Position numbers and translations under genes: made by a program. The notes under the pieces are model-generated. The model had not been told where the DNA came from. It saw nothing but the letters and a program-made list of their open reading frames with translations, and did not search any database. From positions 17,770,501 to 17,834,500 of the forward strand of contig NC_051094.1 of assembly GCF_901709675.1 (NCBI RefSeq): a stretch of DNA of 64,000 bases, in the 5' to 3' direction. Source of the stretch: Syngnathus acus. Lineage: Eukaryota > Chordata > Actinopteri > Syngnathiformes > Syngnathidae. Positions 54,847-64,000 of the stretch are shown in pieces. Position 1 is the first letter of the stretch, and every line of letters starts with the position of its first letter.

Positions 54847-56116
54847 CAGTGCCTTGCGAAAGTATTCGGCCCCCTTGAACTTTTCAACATTTCGCCACAT
54901 TTCAGGCTTCAAACATAAAGATATAAAATTTAAATTTTTTGTCAAGAATCAACAACAAGTGGGACACAATCGTGAAGTGGAACGAAATTTATTGGATAAT
55001 TTAAACTTTTTTAACAAATAAAGTATCAGACCACTGCAAATCTACCAAGACCCGGCCGTCCCTCCAAACTTTCATCTCAAACAAGGAGAAGACTGATCAG
55101 AGATGCAGCCAAGAGGCCTATGATCACTCTGGATGAACTGCAGATAACTACAGCTGAGGTGGGAGAGTCTGTCCATAGGACAACAATCAGTCGTGCACTG
55201 CACAAATCTGGCCTTTATGGAAGAGTGGCAAGAAGAAAGCCATTTCTCAAAGATATCCATAAAAAGTCTCGTTTAAAGTTTGCCACAAGCCACCTGGGAG
55301 ACACACCAAACATGTGGAAGAAGGTGCTCTGGTCAGATGAAACCAAAATCGAACTTTTTGGCCACAATGCAAAACGATGTTTGGCGTAAAAGCAACACAG
55401 CTCATCACCCTGAACACACCATCCCCACTGTCAAACATGGTGGTGGCAGCATCATGGTTTGGGCCTGCTTTTCTTCAGCAGGGACAGGGAAGATGGCTAA
55501 AATTGATGGGAAGATGGATGGAGCCAAATACAGGACCATTCTGGAAGAAAACCTGTTGGAGTCTGCAAAAGACCTGAGACTGGGACGGAGATTTATCTTC
55601 CAACAGGACAATGATCCAAAACATAAAGCCAAATCTACAATGGAATGGTTCACAAATAGACGTATCCAGGTGTTAGAATGGCCAAGTCAAAGTCCAGACC
55701 TGAATCCAATCAAGAATCTGTGGAAAGAGCTGAAGACTGCTGTTCACAAACGCTCTCCATCCAACCTCACTGAGCTCGAGCTGTTTTGCAAGGAAGAATG
55801 GGCAAGAATTCCAGTCTCTCAATGTGCAAAACTGATAGAGATATACCCCAAGCGACTTGCAGCTGTAATTGCAGCAAAAGGTGGCGCTACAAAGTATTAG
55901 CGCAAGGGGGCCGAATAATATTGCACGCCCCACTTTTCAGTTTTTTATTTGTTAAAAAAGTTTAAATTATCCAATAAATTTTGTTCCACTTCACGATTGT
56001 GTCCCACTTGTTGATTCTTGACAAAAAATTAAATTTTTACATCTTTATGTTTGAAGCCTGAAATGTCGCGAAATGTTGAAAGGTTCAAGGGGGCCGAATA
56101 CTTTCGCAAGGCACTG
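54847..56116 (+). mobile_element. Tc1-like transposon, internally deleted
   Basis: CAGTGCCTTGCGAAAGTATT and AATACTTTCGCAAGGCACTG are perfect inverted ends with TA on both sides. At 1270 bp it is shorter than a full 1.6-kb Tc1; the loss is near 55020, in the N-terminal HTH. Extended inverted repeats include ATTTGTTAAAAAAGTTTAAA. Confidence 0.93.
55020..55900 (+). pseudogene. Tc1 transposase with mutated catalytic Glu
   Basis: The frame KLSSQTRRRLIRDAAKRPM, VHRTTISRALHKSGLYGRVA and MWKKVLWSDETKIELFGHN shifts near 55378 to VWRKSNTAHHPEHTIPTVKH, MVWACFSSAGTG and FIFQQDNDPKHKAKSTMEW. It then reads [20 protein letters not shown] and ends with TAG at 55898-55900. The first HTH is deleted, there is one frameshift, and the third catalytic residue is Lys (NPIKN) instead of Glu. 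Confidence 0.9.
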
Positions 56117-56899
56117 TATATTAAGTCGCGTTGCTTCGTCCACGAAGGTGGGGGCCAGTTTGTCTTCCATAGCGGTTCCTTGGCGGCCCTCGTGGTTGTA
56201 ATTTCACTTTGTTTCTTCTCCCCGCTCCTTGGTTTCTTAGTTCTCCAGATGACTCCAGTCCCTGCAGATATGAGACTCACACTTTCCCCATTGGTTCTTC
56301 ACAACATCAGCTCTTTCTAATCTTTTGTAACAGTTCTGGCAAACTATTATGTTTTGTTACTAATATTTTTGCTATTCTTATTCTTATTCTAATATGAGCA
56401 TATTGATTTTCTAGCTAACAAGGACCTTTTAACCTAATTTCCACAGTCTGTATTCTTCATTTCAAGTAATCTTTTACATGGCATCCCCGAGTGTTCAGAC
56501 CGAGACATCTCATTGAGATAAAACAATGCATTTTAAGAAGAAAATGGCCCTGTCAAAGAAGAGTTGCTTTTTAAATAAGGTTTTATGCGAAGGGAAACCA
56601 GTTCAACATACACTTCTTGTCAGAAACTGGGCAGAATGACCAAGTGAGTCAAATCTTTTTATTGACAAAAATGGAATTGGAAGACTGGTACATTGGCAGG
56701 TGCAGCAGAGAAGCAGTGCTGACAGAGAATGGCGACAGGTGCTTGGACGTGGATGGTTGCTTGCGGGAAAAGGACAGGTGGTCGGACGTTCGCGATGGCC
56801 TTCAGTAGGCGACAGAATTCCTTCCAGAACATGAATGCTCCATGGCAATTAAGGGAAAATGCTGTACTGAGATACATAGGAGACCTAAAAAATAAGGTA
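56117..56899. other. Intergenic sequence, unassigned
   Basis: 56120-56330 and 56600-56890 are balanced in base content and may be fragments of an LTR or other repeat, but no family is recognised. Confidence 0.35.
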
Positions 56900-57746
56900 C
56901 CGTTTTTTTCCGTGTATAATGCGCAAAATTTAACTAATTTATTGTCCTAAAATCTGGGGTGCGCATTATACATGGGTACAAATTTTTTTTAATTTTTTTT
57001 TTTTTTTTCTTTTTTTTTTTTTAAGAAAATCATGGTACAACAAAACCAACAACAGGACTGACCGACGATAGTGTGTTTGTACTGTGCTCTGGTCATTTCG
57101 TCAAAGAAGGGATAATAGTCCTCTTCTCTTCTTGACTGACAATGAATGTGATAGTTTAATACAATCAGCAAATAACAAAATGCGTATTACAGGTAATATT
57201 TTATTTCACAACACTTTGCCTTGTTCCTTTCGTCTCTGCTGTTCACTTCAAACACGCTCCATACGAACGCAATGCTCTCGTATCAGACGCTTGCTCGATC
57301 ACCTGCTCGTTTGCTGTCACAATGTACCCTACACAAATCCGAAACATTTGTTGCGGCTCCGAGTCACGACGAGGGGCAAGTTTTGGTTTCCAAGGGTGTT
57401 TTTATTCCTCTTCAACGTCTCTCCCATACAGAGCCGCCTTTTTCACATGTCCGCACGTCACTTTCCTCTCTTTTCATCTGATCGCGGTGGTGCCTTTACG
57501 GGCAGTCGGAGAAATCAACGCCAACAAAAAAAAATACATCCAGCCTAGTTAAGACCATACCAAAGACTATTAAAATGGGACCCATTGCCTCCCTGCGTGT
57601 GTGACGATCATTGGGACTTAAAAAAAAAAAAAAAAAAAAAAATTGGGCGCGTATTATACATGGGTACAGGCTTTTTTCCAGCATCAACATGCCATTTTTA
57701 GGGTGCGTATTATACATGGGGGCGCATCATACATGGAAAAAAACGG
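56900..57746. mobile_element. TA-flanked TIR element, family C copy 2
   Basis: CCGTTTTTTTCCGTGTATAA after TA at 56898-56899; CATACATGGAAAAAAACGG before TA at 57747. It is in reverse orientation to 18396-19233. Subterminal GTGCGCATTATACATGGGTA and TGCGTATTATACATGGGGGC are mirrored. There is no transposase. The shared interior includes ACACTTTGCCTTGTTCCTTT. Confidence 0.88.
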
Positions 57747-57748
57747 TA

Positions 57749-58092
57749 TTCCATCGATCCATCTTCTGAACTGCTCATCTGTAATGTTTGTCTGAATTAA
57801 TGTTCAGATTAATTTCTTTTCTGCCAAATAACATAATTAGCACCAGCCTAAAAACTCTTATCAGTTTGCAGCAAATAATTACAGTAAATATTTATATGAA
57901 AAAAAACACCTATAGGACCTGAATATAAAACAATAAATTGAAAACCAGTTACGACAGCTGTTACTGGGCCACTTTTATGTCTCCACACACCAGTTAGGAA
58001 ACATCAACTTGAAGTATTACAAAGATAATACACCCGCAGTATATGAAATTATGTTGAGTACAAAAATAAAATGAAATGATGACACACTAGAG
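57749..58092. other. Downstream flank of top3b, nothing assigned
   Basis: AT-rich. It probably contains the rest of the top3b 3' UTR, but I find no unambiguous AATAAA on the minus strand. Confidence 0.35.
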
Positions 58093-58305
58093 CAGGGGTC
58101 ACCAACTCCGGTCCTCAAGGGCGCCAATCCAGCCTGTTTTAGATGTATCCCCCCTGCAACACACCTGATTCAAATAATCAGGATCGCTATCAGCCTTAAT
58201 AGAGCTTGCTGATGAGCTGATCATTTGAATCAGGTGTGTTGTTGCAGGGCTGCACCTAAAACAGGCTGGATTGGCGCCCTTGAGGACCGGAGTTGGTGAC
58301 CCCTG
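58093..58305. mobile_element. Palindromic hAT MITE in the top3b 3' UTR
   Basis: 213 bp, near-perfect inverted halves: CAGGGGTCACCAACTCCGGT and ACCGGAGTTGGTGACCCCTG. The target duplication CACTAGAG at 58085-58092 and 58306-58313 is perfect. It ends 15 bp downstream of the top3b stop codon, so the mRNA should carry a long foldback. Confidence 0.95.
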
Positions 58306-58320
58306 CACTAGAGTAATACA

Positions 58321-58599
58321 CTATACAAAGTACGCTGCCAATTCAGCCATTTTGTCTTTTGGCTTTTTTGGGGCGCCACGACGTCCCCTGCCTCGCCCTC
58401 GTCCTCGTCTTGTACCTCCACCCCGGTGCATGGGGTGCCTCATGGTTGCGTGTTTAAGCTCCACAAGATCCTGGAAGAGTGAATCGCAGAAAACACAGCC
58501 GGTGTGTTGGGTATCACCGGCAGACAGTGGGCTGCGAGCTTTATTGAAGTCTACTGTGACCAGGGAGGCATCACAGGTATTGCAATTCTCTTGAGCAAC
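58321..58599 (-). CDS. top3b: top3b last coding exon (zinc ribbon and RGG tail)
   Basis: 92 codons and a TAG at 58323-58321. It reads CNTCDASLVTVDFNKARSPL and GCVFCDSLFQDLVELKHAT (Cys pairs CxxC and CxxC), then HPMHRGGGTRRGRGRGRGRR, then KPKDKMAELAAYFV at the C-terminus. The RG-rich segment is the RNA-binding RGG box. KDKM-LAAYFV is the typical TOP3B end. The acceptor is TATTTCCGCAG. Confidence 0.97.
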   Translation of the reverse strand, partial: VAQENCNTCDASLVTVDFNKARSPLSAGDTQHTGCVFCDSLFQDLVELKHATMRHPMHRGGGTRRGRGRGRGRRGAPKKPKDKMAELAAYFV

Positions 58600-58889
58600 C
58601 TGCGGAAATAAGAAATGCAGGCTTTATTAAGTGTTATGGAATAGCTCACTCACCAATGGGTATATTCTCCCATTTGCGCCCAAGTAATTTTTTTTAAACG
58701 CCTGCCTTGCGCACTTTCAAGGTGAAGCAACTCTTGCATTCAGACCTCTGACAGACATGCGTATCTTGGAAATTTGTGCACAACCACCGAAGAGGTGTGA
58801 TACGGGGAAGTCAGCGGGTAGTCCTAATTTTTGGATGGTGGAGTTTTTGAGACGTGGACTCTCTTGCGGGGTTTTAAAAGGAAATGATT

Positions 58890-58985
58890 AGGTAGGTCGG
58901 TAGGCAGGTTATTGATCCCGGGGGGGGGGGGAATTCAGTTGTCAGCAGTTAAATACATAAATAAACAGACAATATAAACATCAGA
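58890..58985 (-). mobile_element. LINE 3' UTR fragment, (CTAC)n-type tail
   Basis: TTAGGTAGGTCGGTAGGCAGGTTATTGATCCC reads on the minus strand as GGGATCAATAA followed by CTACC repeats, a LINE 3' terminus. It is short and 5'-truncated. Confidence 0.5.
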
Positions 58986-59133
58986 CACGACAAAAACGAT
59001 AAAAGACCCTGTCAGCCATAGACGTCTATTAGACCTAATTTAGACGTCTAAAATTGGTTTCGGTATAGACCTAAAATAGACGTCTAAATTAAAAACATCA
59101 AATATGATCATATTTCGAAATTTTAAAGTCTCA

Positions 59134-60130
59134 ACCAGCTGTAAGTTTTATAAATAATGTACAGACGTTGTTTGGATTTGTGTTTAACAACATATTGATC
59201 CGTACATGTGAATTGGTTATTTCTGTAACCTGATATAGATGTTTATTTTAGGTTATTTTATAAACCTAAAATAGACGTCTAAATTACGTCTATATATAGA
59301 CCTAATATAGACGTCTAAATTAGGTCTATATATAGACCTAAAATGGTTGACAAATTTAAATCCATTAAATATGAAATATTAAACCATAAACCAGCTGTAG
59401 GTTGTATAAATAATGAACAGAGGTTGCATTGCTTTGTTCTAAACAACCATTGATCCGGGTAAAGTGTGGTTATTTCTGAAACCTGTTCGATGTCTATATT
59501 AGGTCTATCTGTAGACCTCATTTAGACGTCTATATTAGGTCTACACATAGACTTAATTTAGATGTCTATTTTAGATCTATAATAACCTAAAAAAATAACC
59601 TAACCTAAAAAAATAAATAATCAAATATGAAATATTAAACCCAAAACCATTCTGTAAGTCGTATACATAATGTACAGAAGTCGTGTTGCTTTATTTTAAA
59701 CAACCATTGATCCGTGTGAAGTGTGGTTATTTCTGTGACCTGATTTTAGGTCTATGGAATAACCTAAAATAGATGACAAAATTAAATCCATCAAATATGA
59801 TCATATTAAACCCAAAACAACCATTGATCCGTGTAAAGCGTCATTGGGGCTATGGAATAACCTAAAATATACGACAAAATGAAATCCATAAAGTATAAAA
59901 TATTAAACCCAAAACTATTCTGTAAGTTGTATAAATAATGTACAGAAGTTGTGATGCTTTGTTTTAAACAACCATTTATCCGTGTGAAGTGTGGTTATTT
60001 CTGTAACCTGATATTAGGGCTATGGAACAACCTAAAATAGACGACAAAATTAAAATATAAAACTCTGAACCAGCTGTAAGTTGTATAAATAATGTACAGA
60101 ATTTTAAACTATTATTAATTTTAACCATAC
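59134..60130. repeat. ~257-bp tandem repeat with GTCTA motifs
   Basis: Units start AACCAGCTGTAAGTTGTATA and contain AACAACCATTGATCCGTGTA, GTGTGGTTATTTCTGTAACC and GGAATAACCTAAAATAGACG. Starts are near 59134, 59391, 59648, 59918 and 60072; the first two spacings are 257 bp, later units are shortened. Confidence 0.85.
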
Positions 60131-61567
60131 GTCTACTTGTAGATTGTCTGACCATGTGGGGGATTGAATTAAATACATTAGATAGTGGATGCCCAAAGAA
60201 AAGCTCAAGTGGAGCAAAATAAAATAAGTAAAATAAAATAACGACTAGGGGGGGGGGGGATTCGCAGGGTACCAAAAAGTTACAAAACCATTCACTCCGG
60301 ATGAGCTTTGAGATGATGGCATGGCAAAGATGTAATTTCCCTTTTTTACCCATGTAGTGATTTGTGACTCCAGATTTAGCTCAAGGAGTGGCACGTGAAA
60401 AAGTAGGTGCTTATCTTCTGATGTCATTAAAATGTGCATCTAACTTTGTTTTGCGCTCAACAGGCCTTGGAACTCTAAGGCAAATCACTTCAAAAGTTAA
60501 AATTGTGTTGTGTCATGTTATTAACAGCAGTTAATGGGTGAATTGTCAAATCAGACATCTTTTTCCCTTTCCCTTTTTCAGACTCTAAGCCTGGAGATAA
60601 GAAGAGCATCTGTATTAAAAACGGATCGAACTCCACAAGGTACAGATTGATTTTTGATTTATTCTTGATTGTAGAAGTTATCACAACTGCCTTGCGTTAT
60701 CTTTGGAAATTGATCTGTTATTGGTGGTTTGAATATACTTATGTATGCTTAGCTACTGTCGCGCATATGCAAAAAGTGTATGTTGTAATTGCAATCTTCA
60801 ATATGGAACTTGCATTTATGACATGTCATTGCCTTGACTTTCACACTCCGGAAAACATGGCAGATGTCAAAGTGCAAAATTAAACCCAGGTTTACCCTAT
60901 ACATTTTCATCATTTGGATAACAACTTGTAGAACAAGCAATTTTATCAGTACTATTTTAAAATAACGTGATTGGATATGTACAACAGCCAAATTAGTTTG
61001 CACCACATTCAAAGGCACAAACAGAATGCCACAATTTTTTTTCAAACAGGGCAAAGTTTATCATTGGAGAATGGTTAATTTGGATCTTGTAGCTAACATT
61101 TGCTTCCTTCTTCAACAGCTAGGAAGTGTGTGTGAAACGCCGGGAAAAGTAAGAGGTTTTTTTTGTAGGCATTAGTCATTTAAAAAGAGGTCATAGCTGC
61201 AGTAATTTAAGTGAGTATTGTATTTCTATTTCTCTTTATTCTCAGTTTCTGAAGGTCATCGTGGAGCCCCTTCTGGCAATCCCTGGGTTGAGGAGCCTCA
61301 ACTCTCATTCAGAATGTGACACGGAGAGTGGACGGTGCCAATGACTGATCTGGAGACCTTTGACATGATGTCCAAGGAAATAAATGACAAACAGGATGCA
61401 AGACTGAATGACAGAATGATTAAGCTTAGAATTGGTTAGTCACAATTTTGGATGTCCCCCCACCCCTCACTCTTGATAGCTTACAAATGGAGCCTGTAGG
61501 GTTCTGTTTGGTTTAATTGCTGTACTGTCAAAGTTACTGACTTTTAAGTTACTTTTTTGCTTGATTT
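60131..61567. other. Interior of the TAGACGTCTA unit, unassigned
   Basis: Contains exon-like pieces with AG/GT borders (60582-60639; about 61256-61434) and a minus-strand Cys/His-rich stretch MTCHKCKFHIEDCNYNIHFL near 60760-60830. Phases of the plus-strand pieces do not join, and no domain is recognised. Confidence 0.3.
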
Positions 61568-62040
61568 TGTCAGACTTGGATCAAGGAGAGGACTCGGATG
61601 CAGAGTGCCAACAAAAAAGGAATTTATTCTGACAGGTTGGAGTCAGCAAAAAACCAAAAGCGCCTCAAAAGAGGGAAAACACGGTGGCAAAAAACAAAAA
61701 CTGAAAAACACAGAGCTTAGGCTTGACAACAAAGGTCTCTTCACAAACTAGGTTCTCTAAAGGGTCTCTTTAACTCATGCGATCGCTGGTGCTCTGGACG
61801 GGACAAGACGCACTGACACAAGACAAGGGGAAGACTCTGACTAAATACACACAGAAGGGTAAGGGCACAGGTGCAGACAATTAGGATCAAGGACACAGGT
61901 GCACACAATTGGGATCAGGGAATACAAGTAGACTGACGCACAGAGGAAGGACTCACAAACTGAAACGAGAGGAGACAGGAAGTGACGATACGACAAACAG
62001 GACAAGACAACAATAACCCACAAAACATGACGGCATGACA
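61568..62040 (-). mobile_element. Solo LTR, 473 bp, perfect 5-bp TSD
   Basis: TGTCAGAC...GGCATGACA with TG/CA ends, flanked by GATTT at 61563-61567 and 62041-62045. The minus strand carries AGAATAAATTCC (polyadenylation-type signal, at about 61619), so the LTR is in minus orientation. It differs from the LTR at 54219. Internal genes have been lost by recombination. Confidence 0.88.
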
Positions 62041-62970
62041 GATTTACAAGAAAAAAAAGTCCTCAATTCAATTTTGTCTACTCTTAATTCCACTCTTCTG
62101 AGACACTGTTCATAATTCCTTGTATACAGATTGTATGCAGATTGTCTTGTGTTAGGAGGCCGCTTATTTGAAGACGTGCATGTTTCCAAGACCATGGACA
62201 GGTATGATTAGTTTGACATCTGTACTGTAGATTTAAAAAAAGACAACAGTGAAGGCTTACGATGTGGTGGCTGCGCTCAATGTTGACATTTCTTTTCTGT
62301 TGTAAACTCTACACAAATGCCAATGACAACGTTCAATATGCGTGCTCGTGTGACTCGTGCAGAGGGCCCTCAGGAAGACTGCTCTGATAGCACTGGTAAA
62401 TAAAAAAATTAAAAACTGTCTGCTCATTCCTGTGCGATTGCTCTTCATGTTCGAAATGTGCGACTGACATGAGATGCATCAAGGAAAAACTATTCTACAG
62501 GTAGTCATGTTTTCTTTCCCATATTCATATTTCTTTTACAGAGTAATCCCAAGGTCTACAATGGGTGGTGCCTGATGTACATTGAGTTCATCTTTGTAGA
62601 AGCTGTTGGCGACACGCACAGAGGCCACGGATGATGAAACAAGGACCGCAATGGCTTTAAAATTAAAACGGGCTCCAGCGCTGAGTAGCAAAGGGGGCTA
62701 TCAAAAGCCCACAAGAGAGTGATGTTTATATTGCTGTGTTTCGCCGAGCTGGTTGTTTTGTTTGATATGTCCTACATAAAATATGTATATATTTATATTG
62801 TAACGTAGTAGTTTTGTTATTTTAAATAGCCCCCATTTTTTAATACTGTATGTGTATTTTTACATTTTTAAGCATATGATTTAAAAACATTGCACATTTA
62901 TATTTCTGATGGTTGGATAATGTTTGATAAAATGTTTTTATTTAGGTTCATTTAACGTTTTGGTTAATTT
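62041..62970. other. Interior of the TAGACGTCTA unit, unassigned
   Basis: No gene recognised. 62740-62970 is very AT-rich. Confidence 0.35.
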
Positions 62971-62973
62971 TCA

Positions 62974-63060
62974 AAGTCAAAAAGTCAAAGTCAAAGTCTG
63001 CTTTATTGTCAACCACTTCACATGCCAAGACACACAATTTTAACATCAAAAGGTGTATTT
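62974..63060 (-). mobile_element. Rex1/L2-like LINE 3' tail
   Basis: Minus strand: CTTCACATG..GTGGTTGACAATAAAGCAGAC followed by TTTGACTTTGACTTT. It matches the 3' end of the fragment at 21664-22163. Extreme 5' truncation. Confidence 0.75.
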
Positions 63061-63227
63061 ATATCTGCAGGTAACATAAGTATGACTGTCACTGAAACCT
63101 AATTCTGTATTAAAAAATGTAAATCTTCACACCCTGGACCATCACTAATCAAATGCATTTTCACAACATCCTGGAACTACACAAAGGTAAGGATCACACA
63201 TTAACTGTATTGAAGAGAACCTCAATG

Positions 63228-63545
63228 TTGAATAGACGTCTAGATGTTCAAATGATCACTAGCTATTAGCCATCATTCGAACGTCAACTCAATAAACGTC
63301 TAAAAAAACGTTCACATATAGACGTCTAATAGACGTCTATCCCGTAGTCTAAAAGACGTCTAATAGACGTCTATGCCGTAGACGTCTATGCTATAGACGT
63401 CTATGCTATAGACGTCTATGACAGACGTCTATATTTGTTACACTTTTAGACCATTTTTAGATGTTTTAGCCGAGACGTCTGGTTAGAATATAGACGTCTA
63501 ATAGATGTCTATTAGACGTCTAATAGACATCTATTAGACGTCAAA
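63228..63545. repeat. Dense TAGACGTCTA palindrome array
   Basis: More than a dozen AGACGTCT cores, some in perfect register, for example TATGCTATAGACGTC at about 63385-63415. Each decamer is its own reverse complement and contains an AatII-like GACGTC, also the CRE-type core ACGT. Confidence 0.9.
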
Positions 63546-63557
63546 ATGCTCGCAGGG

Positions 63558-63784
63558 GACATGCAATTAAAACGCCTTTAAATTGTAGGAGAAATTTCAT
63601 GTCTTCCTTTTAGCAAATACTACAAGCTAAATGTTTATGACCCACCCACCTCATTTAAAGCCTTTTGTGATTGTGCTGGGAAAAAGTTTAAAATGATCAT
63701 TACTGTATAAATTTTGCATGTAATACAGGGATATAGAGAATAAAAGATCATTTACAGGACAACATAAGACGATTCATATCTTAC
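63558..63784. other. top3b intron next to penultimate exon
   Basis: AT-rich intron leading to the donor GTAAGA; no element seen. Confidence 0.4.
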
Positions 63785-63972
63785 CTGCACTCGATGCGCA
63801 TGTTCAAAGAAATTAACTACAACGTTGCATCGATTACAGGACATCTTCCATTTTGGCCCAGAAGTTGGATCCAGCACCAAAACTCCACTGTCACACTCCA
63901 CACATTGTCCAATCCCCAAGGAGTTGAGAGAGTGCTGGCAAGAAGGATGGGTACATTCATTGCATCCTACAT
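63785..63972 (-). CDS. top3b: top3b penultimate coding exon
   Basis: 62 codons after a split codon: VGCNECTHPSCQHSLNSLGI, GQCVECDSGVLVLDPTSGPK, WKMSCNRCNVVVNFFEHAHR, VQ. CxxC-type pairs (CNEC, CVEC, CNRC) form the first C-terminal zinc ribbon of TOP3B. Acceptor TTCTCCTAG, donor GTAAGA. Upstream exons are outside the window. Confidence 0.97.
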
Positions 63973-64000
63973 CTAGGAGAATTGGGAAGGACCACAGAAG

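Larger units (their letters stand above)
59007..63557. mobile_element. 4.55-kb TAGACGTCTA-rich unit with short inverted termini
   Basis: The left terminus CCCTGTCAGCCATAGACGTC and the right terminus, read inward from the other strand, CCCTGCGAGCATTTTGACGT agree at about 13 of 17 positions before both enter GACGTCTA repeats. GA flanks both ends. Palindromic TAGACGTCTA decamers fill the outer hundreds of bases on both sides. The middle holds a solo LTR, a LINE tail and unassigned text with splice-like motifs. I recognise no transposase and cannot place it in a superfamily. Confidence 0.5.
58321..63972 (-). other. top3b: top3b gene body, 3' end
   Basis: DNA topoisomerase III beta is a type IA topoisomerase that acts on DNA and RNA and binds mRNA through a C-terminal RGG box with TDRD3. 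Only the last two exons are in view, joined HRVQ|VAQENC in phase 0 across a 5.2-kb intron. The catalytic core is right of the window. The gene is upstream of, and in the same direction as, the stxbp1-like gene, with about 5.5 kb between them. Confidence 0.95.

Noticed and set aside
56603-56950. Overlapping ORFs on both strands near 56.6-56.9 kb
   Set aside because: Several frames are open over the same stretch, with no domain, splice logic or homologue that I recognise.
60582-61434. A multi-exon plus-strand gene inside the TAGACGTCTA unit
   Set aside because: Splice-like borders exist, but every combination of phases I tried meets a stop at the second piece. Kept as a finding, not annotated as CDS.
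63228-63545. CRISPR-like array because of the regular TAGACGTCTA repeats
   Set aside because: Repeats are 10-bp palindromes with irregular short spacers in a vertebrate intron. There are no cas genes and no CRISPR geometry.

Overview
This window is vertebrate, most likely teleost fish, nuclear DNA. It has spliced genes with phase-matched exons, a Rex3-type (RTE clade) retrotransposon, Rex1/L2-type LINEs, Tc1/mariner, hAT and pogo-like DNA transposons, a tRNA-derived SINE and long microsatellites. Almost every long open reading frame belongs to a transposable element. The host genes are in short exons, all on the minus strand.

Two host genes are present, head to tail on the minus strand. The larger is a Sec1/Munc18 gene (syntaxin-binding protein, stxbp1-like). 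Its ATG is at 52754 and eleven coding exons run leftward to 3783. They join with consistent phases into 963 nt (321 codons), about the N-terminal half of a ~590-residue protein; the rest lies beyond the left edge. Upstream of it are the last two coding exons of DNA topoisomerase III beta (top3b; 63972-63785 and 58599-58321), encoding the C-terminal zinc-ribbon and RGG tail. The rest of top3b lies beyond the right edge.

Layout: 1-3105 is a decayed APE-type LINE with a C-terminal C2H2 finger. Exons 11 and 10 lie at 3.8-4.1 kb. Intron 9 (4.1-13.5 kb) holds a decayed hAT transposase split by a MITE, a nearly intact Rex3, a 1.5-kb TA-flanked TIR element and a pogo-like element with a THAP fragment. 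Exons 9-8 are at 13.5-14.2 kb. Intron 7 contains a TIR element split by an almost intact Tc1 transposon. Exons 7-5 lie at 19.4-23.7 kb. Intron 4 (23.7-35.6 kb) is a nest up to four levels deep: Rex3 fragment > hAT > second Rex3 > three LINEs. Intron 3 carries another hAT interrupted by a LINE-2 with a 1003-codon ORF. Exons 3 and 2 are at 42.3-42.5 kb. Intron 1 holds more TIR elements, a SINE and a Tc1 relic hit by two hAT insertions with perfect 8-bp duplications. Exon 1 is at 52.7 kb. The interval to top3b holds a (GA)n-anchored repeat with a solo LTR, another Tc1 and further TIR elements. The last top3b intron is mostly a 4.55-kb unit bounded by short inverted termini and filled with the self-palindrome TAGACGTCTA. 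I cannot assign it to a known transposon family, and it is the best candidate here for something undescribed.

The genes form no joint pathway. stxbp1 acts in SNARE-dependent secretion and top3b is an RNA/DNA topoisomerase. The rest is a stratified transposon record in which TSDs, empty sites and nesting give the relative order of insertion.
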